NCBI GenBank assembly: GCA_903901015.1
Contig: CAIUPH010000042.1
Span: 1 to 38,641 of the forward strand
DNA: 38,641 bases
Direction: 5' to 3'
Source: Candidatus Bathyarchaeota archaeon
Lineage (GTDB): Archaea > Thermoproteota > Bathyarchaeia > Bathyarchaeales > Bathycorpusculaceae
A program made the translations under genes and the position numbers. Each line of letters opens with the position of its first letter. The first letter of the stretch is position 1. Under the pieces are notes generated by a model. It did no database searches. It was not told where the DNA came from and saw only the letters and a list, made by a program, of their open reading frames with translations. Positions 31,830 through 38,641 of this stretch are shown here, piece after piece.

Positions 31830-34022
31830 ATGACTTCCAAGATTGCAGCAGATAAGCCGGGCAGTTTTGCTCTGCTTAACGGTGACGAGGCGGTTGCACG
31901 CGGGGCAGTAGAAGCCACCGTTAAAGTTGCCGCAGCCTACCCCGGGACGCCCGCCACAGAAATCTTGGAGTCCATAGCTGAAGTCGCCAAGGAATTCGGC
32001 ATATACGCGGAGTGGAGCATCAACGAGATTGTTGCCGCTGAAGTTGCTGCGGGCGCTTCGATGGCTGGGGTGCGCTCGATGGTTTCTATGAAGCACGTCG
32101 GCTTGAACGTTGCTGCAGACGCCGTCATGACCCTGGCTTACACGGGCGTTGAAGGCGGATTGGTAATCGCAGTCTGCGACGACCCCGCTCTGCATAGCAG
32201 CCAAAACGAGCAGGACACAAGGTTTTTCGCGGTACACTCTAAACTGCCATTGCTCGATGCCGGCAGCCCGCAGGAGGCCCACGACATGGCGCGGGAAGCT
32301 TTTGAAATCAGCGAAAAACTCGGCCTGCCCGTCATTCTCAGGCTTACAACAAGGGTTGCTCACGGCAAAGCCAGAGTTAAACTTGGAACGTTCCAGAAAA
32401 TCAGCCGCCGCGCAGACTTCGATAAGAACGGCTCAAAATGGGTTATGGTGCCCTCGAATGCGATTCGCCAGCACCGTGTTTTAGAGGGCAGATTAGCTGA
32501 GGCAAAGCGGCTCGCTGAAAACTCGGGTTTCAACGTACTCGAAGACAACGGCTGCGAAATCGGCATCGTGGGAAGCGGAGTAGGATACTACTATGCTCGG
32601 TCTGTTTTGAATACCAAAAAGTTTTCCTGGTTAAAACTTGGGTTTGTGCATCCGTTCCCGGAGGAAGCCGTTAAGAAATTTGCTTCAAAAGTCAAAAAAC
32701 TCATAGTAATCGAAGAGTTAAGACCCTACATCGAAGAGAACATTCAGCGGCTGTGCCTTCAGGTTTCTGGCAAAATCCAGCTGGGACTGGAAGAAATCGG
32801 CGAGTTCACCCCCGACAACATCCGCCAAGCACTCGCCAAACAGGGATTAACAACCCAAACTGAGAAGCAGGAGCCCGTTGACCTGCCGCCAAGACCCCCC
32901 GCGCTGTGCCCAGGATGCCCACACCGAGCCTTCTACTACGCCCTAAACATGGTGAATCAATCCGTCAACTGCGACACCGACAAATGCGTGGGCTGCGACA
33001 TATGCGAATACGCCTGCTCCTTCGAGAAAGAAAAAGTTTTCAACCCGCTTAAATCGCGTATCCGCTCAGTTCGGATTAACCAAACCTTAAACACCGCCGT
33101 CACGTGCAAAGCCTGCATAAACGCGCCCTGCATCAAAGCCTGCCCCGAAGAAGCCATAACCCAGTCCAAGGAGACAGGCTCAATCGTCTTGGACGAGACG
33201 AAGTGCAAGGGCTGCGACTGGTGCATCGAAGCCTGCAAATACGGAGCCATAACACGCCACCCCACAACCCACAAAGCCATGGTCTGCGATAGATGCGACG
33301 GCGACCCCAAATGCATCCCAGCCTGCCCCGAAAGCGCCCTGAGCTTAGGCGGAAAATCAAACGACAAAATCGTCACGGGCGACATAGGCTGCTACACTCT
33401 GGGTGTTCTGCCCCCGGTGAACGCGGTTCAATCGTGCCTCTGCATGGGCGCGGGAATTTCTCAGGCGGCGGGCATGATCCATGCGGGCGTTAAGGATAAG
33501 GTGTTTTCGGTTATTGGCGATTCAACATTTTTCCACGGCGGCATGCCGGGGCTGCTCAACATTGTCTACAACAAAGCTAACGTTTGCGTGATCGTGATGG
33601 ATAACAGCGTGGTCGCCATGACCGGGCACCAGCCGACGCCTGGTTCAGGAAAAACCGCCATGGGCACCGACGCCAAAATCGTAAAAATCCAAGACATCGC
33701 AAAAGCCGTGGGAATAGAAAAAGTCGAAGTCATCGACCCCTACGACATCAAAACCGCAACCGCTAAAATCAGAGAAACCATAGAGTACAACGGTCCATCC
33801 GTCATCATTTCCCAGCGTCCCTGCCCCCTCTTAATCGAACGCGGCAAACCCCGAGAAATCAAAGAAGAATGCAACGCCTGCGGAATATGCGTCAAAGCCT
33901 TCGGCTGCCCAGCCATTAGCCTCCAAAAAGACCACGCAGAAATCGACTCATCGCTCTGCTACGGCTGCGGCGTATGCGAAACCGTCTGCCAATTCGACGC
34001 CATAAGGAGAAAAGAAAAATGA
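31830..34022 (+). CDS. iorA: indolepyruvate:ferredoxin oxidoreductase alpha subunit with inserted four-cluster ferredoxin domain
   Basis: Oxidises aryl 2-oxo acids (indolepyruvate, phenylpyruvate) to aryl-CoA, reducing ferredoxin; uses TPP. The 730-aa product is longer than the usual 600-650. The N-terminal half is normal (AYPGTPATEILESIAEVAKE; CPGCPHR at 360-366). An insert of about 120-130 residues then splits the TPP region: Cys sets at 386-396 (CVGCDICEYAC), CKACINAPCIKACP, CKGCDWCIEAC and CDRCDGDPKCIPACP (to 499), the four-cluster pattern of DmsB/HycB-type ferredoxins. The TPP core resumes with GDIGCYTLG at 517. The usual two C-terminal clusters are present (about 681-720). IorB overlaps by 4 bases. 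Confidence 0.9.
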   Translation: MTSKIAADKPGSFALLNGDEAVARGAVEATVKVAAAYPGTPATEILESIAEVAKEFGIYAEWSINEIVAAEVAAGASMAGVRSMVSMKHVGLNVAADAVMTLAYTGVEGGLVIAVCDDPALHSSQNEQDTRFFAVHSKLPLLDAGSPQEAHDMAREAFEISEKLGLPVILRLTTRVAHGKARVKLGTFQKISRRADFDKNGSKWVMVPSNAIRQHRVLEGRLAEAKRLAENSGFNVLEDNGCEIGIVGSGVGYYYARSVLNTKKFSWLKLGFVHPFPEEAVKKFASKVKKLIVIEELRPYIEENIQRLCLQVSGKIQLGLEEIGEFTPDNIRQALAKQGLTTQTEKQEPVDLPPRPPALCPGCPHRAFYYALNMVNQSVNCDTDKCVGCDICEYACSFEKEKVFNPLKSRIRSVRINQTLNTAVTCKACINAPCIKACPEEAITQSKETGSIVLDETKCKGCDWCIEACKYGAITRHPTTHKAMVCDRCDGDPKCIPACPESALSLGGKSNDKIVTGDIGCYTLGVLPPVNAVQSCLCMGAGISQAAGMIHAGVKDKVFSVIGDSTFFHGGMPGLLNIVYNKANVCVIVMDNSVVAMTGHQPTPGSGKTAMGTDAKIVKIQDIAKAVGIEKVEVIDPYDIKTATAKIRETIEYNGPSVIISQRPCPLLIERGKPREIKEECNACGICVKAFGCPAISLQKDHAEIDSSLCYGCGVCETVCQFDAIRRKEK

Positions 34023-34606
34023 ACCTAGACGTAGTCTTCAGCGGCGTAGGCGGCCAAGGAGTCGTCGTGCTAAGCGACATATACTGTGAAGCTGCCATGC
34101 TCGACGGCTTTGACGTGGCGAAAGCGGAAATTCACGGGATGGCTCAGCGCGGCGGTTCAATCGTTGCGTACGCAAGAATCGGCGCCAAAGTTGAGTCGCC
34201 TCTGATTGAAACCGGGAAGGCGGATGCAATTGTTGGTTTTGAAATCCTGGAAACCGCAAGAGCCCTGCCCATGCTAAAGCAGCACGGCACAGTTATCGTT
34301 AACAAAAAATACATTCCGCCAAACTGCATGGTTGCCGGCGCTAAACCCAAGAAAGCGGAGGATTTGATGGCTTTGGTGAGGGCAAAAGCGCTGGTTCACG
34401 AAGTAGACGGCATTGGAATCGCACAAAAATTGGGCAATCTGCTCGTTGTAAACACGATTCTTCTGGGGGCATTATCGGCGCTTCCAGAGATACCCGTAAA
34501 GACCGTGTCGTTTGAGCAGGCAATAGCGGGAAAGATTAAAGAAAAATATGTAAACTTGAACCTAAAAGCCTTCCAGCTGGGCAGAGAAAGCGTGTTAATG
34601 AGTTAA
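34019..34606 (+). CDS. iorB: indolepyruvate:ferredoxin oxidoreductase beta subunit
   Basis: A 195-aa gamma-type (POR-gamma fold) subunit that forms IOR with IorA. It has the conserved VFSGVGGQGVVVLSDIYCEAAM start, KAEIHGMAQRGGSIVAYARIG, and NTILLGALSALPEIPV. ATG 34019 overlaps the iorA stop. A longer in-frame start 45 bases earlier lies inside iorA and is not needed. Confidence 0.9.
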   Translation: MNLDVVFSGVGGQGVVVLSDIYCEAAMLDGFDVAKAEIHGMAQRGGSIVAYARIGAKVESPLIETGKADAIVGFEILETARALPMLKQHGTVIVNKKYIPPNCMVAGAKPKKAEDLMALVRAKALVHEVDGIGIAQKLGNLLVVNTILLGALSALPEIPVKTVSFEQAIAGKIKEKYVNLNLKAFQLGRESVLMS

Positions 34607-34660
34607 TTTTATTAGCTGTTTGCTTTGATATAGCAGACAAAACACAAAGAGGATGTAAAA

Positions 34661-36043
34661 ATGCAAAGGAAATTACTCGCTATAATTGTAGTAGTGATAA
34701 TAGTCGTTGCAGCAGTTGCAGCAATAGAATTAACCCCCAAAACCCCATCAACACCATCGGCTGACGCACGAAACATCGTAATAGGCTTGGTTGCACCGTT
34801 GAGCACATCGATTGGACAGGACATGTCCGACGCAGCGCAGTTGGCCGCTAAAGAAATCAACGATGCAGGCGGCATCTACGTGAAAGACTGGAACACAAAC
34901 GTCAACGTTTCAATCGTGAACGTAAACACAATCGACGACGCCCCAAGCAACGCCAAGACACCAGTGGTTCAAGCAGTAGAGTCCGAGCACGTTGACATGC
35001 TCATAGGCGGCTACGGCAGCGCTGGAACACTTGCCAACGAAGTAGTAGCAATTGATGATAAAGTGCCATACATAATCACAGGAGCCTCAAACCAGCTGGT
35101 CACCAGAAGAGGACCACAAGGAAACTACGGCGGCTTTGGCGTAAATGGAGCAAACAGCATAACTGATTCAGAAGGCGTGAGTTACATATTCCACTACTGC
35201 ACTACAACATACCACTATAGCAAAACAGTCGTTGACTTCTTCGCCACAGTGATGAAACCAATGGTTGCACCTGACCGAAACTTCAGCTTAGCAATACTCT
35301 ACCGCAACGATGCATTTGGTCAAGGAGTTGACCAAGCTACAAAATACTGGATACAGAACGAAAGCCTTCCGATTACATTAACTGAAAGAAACTATGACCC
35401 CACAACAGCAAAGACCTCTGGATACCAAACTGACCTCACAGCAGTCGCCGCTTCACATCCAGACGCAGTGTTTATTGTCGATAACCCTGATCAAACACCC
35501 CTTATCATCAAGCAAGGATGGAACGAGGTCGGATTGAAATCTGTTTACATCGCAGTAGAAAACAACCAGGACCCAACATTCTACAACCTCCTCGGAAGCA
35601 CCGGTGACGGACAACTACTCGAGTCGAAGATGGACCCATTCATGACACCATCATACTCACAGGTAGTACAAACTTACGTTGAGAACTTCAACAAAACCTA
35701 CCCGCATGTGATGCCTGGAATGATGGGCGCTGACACATACGACGCATTCTACATAGCCAAAGATGCAATCACACGAGCAGGAACAGTCAACAAAACAGAA
35801 GTCCGCGACGCAATCGAAAACACTAATATGAACCAAATGCTGATCCAGACAAAGACAGGCAAAATACAGTTCAGCACAGGCATCAACTACCACGAAATAG
35901 ACCCAGTAACCTTCATTGAACAGCTCAAGTGGGATTCAACGAACAGCCACCTGACCTCACAAATCGTTTGGTCACCATCGGGCTCAACCAACCTCAAACA
36001 AGCAAACTTTACTCTGCCAACAGGCTATCAGCCAGCACAGTAA
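34661..36043 (+). CDS. livK: ABC transporter substrate-binding protein, LivK-like
   Basis: A 460-aa extracytoplasmic receptor. Residues 1-25 are a single hydrophobic N-terminal helix (LLAIIVVVIIVVAAVAA) that probably anchors the protein or is cleaved, with a Thr/Pro-rich spacer next. The periplasmic-binding fold type I starts at NIVIGLVAPLSTSIGQDM, continues with LIGGYGSAGTLANEVVAIDDKVPYI and ends in a Thr/Ser-rich tail. Ligand residues cannot be named, so the substrate is open. GAGGATG precedes the ATG. A hairpin with a T-rich tract lies downstream. Confidence 0.87.
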   Translation: MQRKLLAIIVVVIIVVAAVAAIELTPKTPSTPSADARNIVIGLVAPLSTSIGQDMSDAAQLAAKEINDAGGIYVKDWNTNVNVSIVNVNTIDDAPSNAKTPVVQAVESEHVDMLIGGYGSAGTLANEVVAIDDKVPYIITGASNQLVTRRGPQGNYGGFGVNGANSITDSEGVSYIFHYCTTTYHYSKTVVDFFATVMKPMVAPDRNFSLAILYRNDAFGQGVDQATKYWIQNESLPITLTERNYDPTTAKTSGYQTDLTAVAASHPDAVFIVDNPDQTPLIIKQGWNEVGLKSVYIAVENNQDPTFYNLLGSTGDGQLLESKMDPFMTPSYSQVVQTYVENFNKTYPHVMPGMMGADTYDAFYIAKDAITRAGTVNKTEVRDAIENTNMNQMLIQTKTGKIQFSTGINYHEIDPVTFIEQLKWDSTNSHLTSQIVWSPSGSTNLKQANFTLPTGYQPAQ

Positions 36044-36049
36044 GAAAGC

Positions 36050-36078
36050 AGGCTTCCAAGCCTCTCTTTTCTTTTTCT
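36050..36078 (+). terminator. hairpin and T-rich terminator after livK
   Basis: AGGCTT and AAGCCT form a 6-bp stem with a 2-base loop, followed by CTCTTTTCTTTTTC. This can stop part of the transcription after livK, as often seen for abundant binding proteins. Confidence 0.5.
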
Positions 36079-36084
36079 CGCATA

Positions 36085-36093
36085 TTTTAAATA
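36085..36093 (+). promoter_or_regulatory. TATA-like element for livH
   Basis: TTTTAAATA lies about 53-61 bases before ATG 36146 and could restart transcription for livHM and the thioesterase. Confidence 0.35.
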
Positions 36094-36145
36094 GTTAACA
36101 TGAGAATTTATGTCAACCACCCCACTCAAAAGAGGATAAGTTACC

Positions 36146-37024
36146 ATGGACATAACGGCACCGACAATAATTCTAACATTAGTGTGGGGTGTCGCTATCG
36201 GTTGCATATACATCCTCTTGGCAACCGGATTAAACATAATCTTCGGCGTCATGAAACTCGTGAACTTTGCACATGGACAACTACTAATGATAGGTGCATT
36301 CTTAACTTGGAGCATCTCGGTTTCATTGGGGTTAAACGCTTACGCCGCAATCGTGGTTTCGATGGTGGTAGTTGCGGCGCTGGGTGTTGCTGTTGAACGG
36401 CTTACCTTCCGCAGGGTCCTTGGCACCGACAAACTCAACGAGATTTTCGTCAGCCTCGGCTTGATCTACATCTTTGAGAACGCAGCCATGCTTCTCTGGG
36501 GAACAGGTTCAAAACAGATTACCAGTCCCTTTTATGGTTCAAGCTTGAGTTTACCTGGTATATCCATCACTTACGACCGCATAGTCGCCGTTTTCGTAGT
36601 CATCGCCGCCTTGGTTGCATTTGGGCTACTGCTGAAGAAGACAAAGATTGGGTTAGCCATGCAGGCAACCAGCCAAGTCAGCAGCGCCGCCATGCTCATG
36701 GGCATAAACGTCGAAAAAATCTACATGTTCACATTCGCCCTCGGAGCAGCTCTCGCGGCGTTAGCAGGCGGGCTCTACGGCGTCATATTCTCGTTCGACT
36801 TCCAAGTCGGCGCCATGCCCACAATCATAGCATTCGCAATCATAATACTCGGCGGGTTAGGAAGCATCAAAGGCGCCATCGTCGGCGGATTACTCTACGG
36901 AATCGCCGAGCAGTTAGCCACCCTGTTCTTGGGAGGCATCTGGGGAAGCGCCGTCGCCTTCGCCCTGCTCATAGTCGTCCTCATAATCAAACCCACAGGT
37001 CTCTTCGGTCAAAAAGGAGAATAG
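36146..37024 (+). CDS. livH: ABC transporter permease, LivH-like
   Basis: A 292-aa integral membrane protein with about eight hydrophobic segments. The family pattern is clear: TGLNIIFGVMKLVNFAHGQLLMIGAF near the start, and the coupling-loop region ALGAALAALAGGLYG (about residues 200-215). It pairs with LivM. ATG 36146 has GAGGATAAG upstream. Confidence 0.9.
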   Translation: MDITAPTIILTLVWGVAIGCIYILLATGLNIIFGVMKLVNFAHGQLLMIGAFLTWSISVSLGLNAYAAIVVSMVVVAALGVAVERLTFRRVLGTDKLNEIFVSLGLIYIFENAAMLLWGTGSKQITSPFYGSSLSLPGISITYDRIVAVFVVIAALVAFGLLLKKTKIGLAMQATSQVSSAAMLMGINVEKIYMFTFALGAALAALAGGLYGVIFSFDFQVGAMPTIIAFAIIILGGLGSIKGAIVGGLLYGIAEQLATLFLGGIWGSAVAFALLIVVLIIKPTGLFGQKGE

Positions 37025-37025
37025 A

Positions 37026-38120
37026 ATGCAAACAAAACAAGCCATCACCGCGTTCCTGCATTCCAAAGGCTTCCAGCTCCTGCTGGTTACCTTCGCCGTC
37101 TTAGCGGTGCTGCCTATATTCATAACTGACAGCTTCTTTCTGTACATCCTTACACTCATCTTTGTCTTCGCCATCTACGCCGCAAGCTGGAATTTCCTCG
37201 CCAATTCAGGGCAGGGCTCGCTTGGACACGCCTTGTTCCTGGGCATCGGCGGGTTCTCCTCAGCCATCGTCGGAGGCAGAATAACAACCGCTTTAATTGG
37301 GGCAATGGGCGTAACCCGAATGCCCATCGGCGCCTTGTCCGTGCTGATTCAGGTTTTGGTGCTTCTCGTCGGCGGCTTGGTTTCCGCTGGAATCGGCTTG
37401 CTGATTGGCTTAGCATGTGTCAGGTTGAAGACGTGGTATCTGGCTATGGTGACATTCGGTTTCTCAGTCATCGCCAGCACGCTTTCCAGCCAGTTTGACT
37501 CTTTCACCAACGGCATAAATGGTTTCGCGCCAGCCACCTTCGTGCCCGGCGGATACCCCTTCTACATTCTGGTAATCGCCTTCGCGGCGGCATCCGTCGC
37601 AGCCATGTACCTGATTATGAAGTCGCGGATGGGGCTGGCTTTCAGGGCAATCCACGGCAACGAAGCAGAAGCAAAGATGATTGGAATCAACACAGCAAAG
37701 TACAAGCTCATAGCATTCGTTATCAGCACGTTCTTCGCGGGTATCGCAGGCGGATTGTACGCTTTTTTCACAAGGTTCATCGACAACTCAATTTTCTCGC
37801 CAGCCAACTCTTTCCTGCCCCTTATCATGAGCGTCATCGGCGGATTAGGAACAGTGGCGGGACCAGTAATCGGCGCTATCTTCTTTATTTCAATCCAGCA
37901 AATCTTTGCGCTTCCCAGCGTAGTCAACTACCTGCAAACTTCTCTTGGCTCAGTCTTCCCGGGAGTAAACAACGTAGGACCGCCTATAAGCTACTTGATA
38001 ATCGGCGTGATTCTGCTGTTAATAGTGATTTTCACGCCCAAAGGGTTGATAGCGCTGTTTCGCAGGTTCTACAGTTACATCACTGCGAAACCCCAGCCTA
38101 AGGAGATTAAAACTAAATGA
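37026..38120 (+). CDS. livM: ABC transporter permease, LivM-like
   Basis: A 364-aa membrane protein with about ten hydrophobic segments. Landmarks: WNFLANSGQGSLGHALFLGIGGF, RLKTWYLAMVTFGFSVIAS, the coupling region STFFAGIAGGLYAFFT, and PKGLIALF near the end. ATG 37026 is one base after the livH stop, with GGAG in the end of livH as a ribosome site. The stop overlaps the thioesterase ATG. Confidence 0.9.
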   Translation: MQTKQAITAFLHSKGFQLLLVTFAVLAVLPIFITDSFFLYILTLIFVFAIYAASWNFLANSGQGSLGHALFLGIGGFSSAIVGGRITTALIGAMGVTRMPIGALSVLIQVLVLLVGGLVSAGIGLLIGLACVRLKTWYLAMVTFGFSVIASTLSSQFDSFTNGINGFAPATFVPGGYPFYILVIAFAAASVAAMYLIMKSRMGLAFRAIHGNEAEAKMIGINTAKYKLIAFVISTFFAGIAGGLYAFFTRFIDNSIFSPANSFLPLIMSVIGGLGTVAGPVIGAIFFISIQQIFALPSVVNYLQTSLGSVFPGVNNVGPPISYLIIGVILLLIVIFTPKGLIALFRRFYSYITAKPQPKEIKTK

Positions 38121-38479
38121 AAGGCACAGACTACTTCGCCGAGCAGCTTGGCATCCAAATCGTGGAAGCAAAAGACGGCTACGCCAAAGTAACCATGAAA
38201 ATCCAGAAAAACCACCTCAACGGATTGGGTTTCACTCACGGCGGCGCAATTTTTTCTCTGGCAGATTACGCTTTTGCGCAGGCATGCAATTTCGGCGACA
38301 ACGTTGCGGTGGCAGTTCAGGTCAGCATAAATTTTCTCAAACCCTCAGTCGAAGGCGACACCTTGACGGCCGAGGCGACGCGGGTTTCAGACGGCAAAAC
38401 TATAGGACTGTACAACGTTACGGTGCGCAACCAAGATAAGCAGGTGGCGTTTTTCTCGGGGTTAGCCTTCAAAAAGTAG
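38117..38479 (+). CDS. PaaI-type hotdog thioesterase
   Basis: A 120-aa hotdog-fold thioesterase. It has the core GFTHGGAIFSLADYAFAQ with HGG and the following Asp, which fits PaaI-type CoA thioesterases acting on aryl-CoA, and the strand VSINFLKPSVEGDTL. It overlaps livM by 4 bases (ATGA) and ends the operon. It would release aryl acids from CoA, a safety valve beside PaaK and IOR. Its specific substrate is inferred from context. Confidence 0.85.
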   Translation: MKGTDYFAEQLGIQIVEAKDGYAKVTMKIQKNHLNGLGFTHGGAIFSLADYAFAQACNFGDNVAVAVQVSINFLKPSVEGDTLTAEATRVSDGKTIGLYNVTVRNQDKQVAFFSGLAFKK

Positions 38480-38530
38480 CTGCCCCCGCCGAGCGCTATA
38501 TAGACGTATAGAAAAACTGTTGCAGCCAAC

Positions 38531-38540
38531 AATATTTTTA
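38531..38540 (+). promoter_or_regulatory. TATA box for tRNA-Cys
   Basis: AATATTTTTA lies 26-35 bases before the tRNA 5' end, the usual spacing for an archaeal tRNA promoter. Confidence 0.5.
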
Positions 38541-38565
38541 TGTCAGCCTTGTCCTAGAATCTTAT

Positions 38566-38641
38566 GCTGGGGTGGCCGAATCGCTGAGGCGGTAGCCTGC
38601 AGAGCTGCTTTATATGGGTTCAATTCCCATCCCCAGCTCCA
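38566..38641 (+). tRNA. tRNA-Cys (anticodon GCA)
   Basis: A complete 76-base cloverleaf folds by hand: acceptor GCTGGGG with CCCCAGC, D-stem GCC/GGC, anticodon stem GTAGC/GCTGC with loop CTGCAGA (anticodon GCA), a five-base variable loop, T-stem ATGGG/CCCAT with loop TTCAATT. The discriminator is T, normal for tRNA-Cys, and CCA is encoded. There is no intron. Confidence 0.95.

Noticed and set aside
36100-36396. 98-aa plus-strand frame overlapping the start of livH
   Set aside because: Out-of-frame reading of livH, which has a clear family match.
1-38641. CRISPR array, prophage or rRNA genes
   Set aside because: No regularly spaced short repeats, phage structural genes or rRNA segments were seen by eye.

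Overview
The window is archaeal chromosomal DNA from an anaerobe. The archaea-type genes include pantoate kinase, archaeal CoaD, two PurP-family proteins (folate-independent purine synthesis), a fused ADP-forming acyl-CoA synthetase and indolepyruvate:ferredoxin oxidoreductase. Promoters look like TATA boxes. A member of the Bathyarchaeia or another TACK-type anaerobe fits best, but the lineage is inferred from gene content, not proven.

Layout. (1) 1-900: the end of a DDE transposase, a possible 40-aa gene and a small basic hypothetical protein. (2) 1.08-3.27 kb, plus strand: an ECF-type S component, pantoate kinase and CoaD, a small coenzyme A operon headed by a 22-bp palindrome. (3) 3.37-3.87 kb, minus strand: a RelE-type toxin-antitoxin pair. 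(4) 4.09-4.29 kb and 16.69-16.89 kb: two copies of a 205-bp repeat in opposite orientation, about 90% identical, each with the same 57-codon reading frame. (5) 4.35-7.59 kb, minus strand: purC and two purP-family genes, translationally coupled. (6) 7.85-15.44 kb: the most unusual block. It holds a polytopic membrane protein with a long helical cytoplasmic part, a degenerate tubulin/FtsZ-like protein with a Pro/Glu-rich tail, a large tubulin-like GTPase split by a long helical insertion, and a secreted-domain membrane anchor lying in the same frame as that GTPase. A ribbon-helix-helix/AIR-synthase-like fusion is transcribed away from it. (7) 17.07-20.18 kb: flavin reductase-like protein, Tag DNA glycosylase, a YkgJ-type Cys-cluster protein and a membrane-anchored beta-helix protein. 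(8) 20.35-25.15 kb, minus strand: a five-gene [NiFe] hydrogenase with a diaphorase module (HoxEFUYH or HydCBASL type). (9) 25.31-28.74 kb, minus strand: ADP-forming acyl-CoA synthetase fused to a GNAT domain, and a tandem ACT-domain protein. (10) 29.03-38.48 kb, plus strand: a Liv-type ABC transporter interleaved with a PaaK-type acyl-CoA ligase and IorAB, ending in a PaaI-type thioesterase. The window closes with a complete tRNA-Cys(GCA).

How it may work together. Blocks 8-10 fit fermentation of amino acids or aryl acids. The ABC transporter imports the substrate. IorAB oxidises an aryl 2-oxo acid to aryl-CoA with reduction of ferredoxin. The ADP-forming synthetase recovers ATP from the CoA ester. 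The hydrogenase disposes of electrons, possibly pooling reduced ferredoxin and NAD(P)H. IorA carries an inserted four-cluster ferredoxin domain inside its TPP domain, which is a strong oddity.

The best candidate for an undescribed system is block 6: two tubulin-superfamily proteins, one apparently active and one degenerate, with two membrane partners. This looks like a membrane-associated cytoskeletal or membrane-remodelling apparatus.
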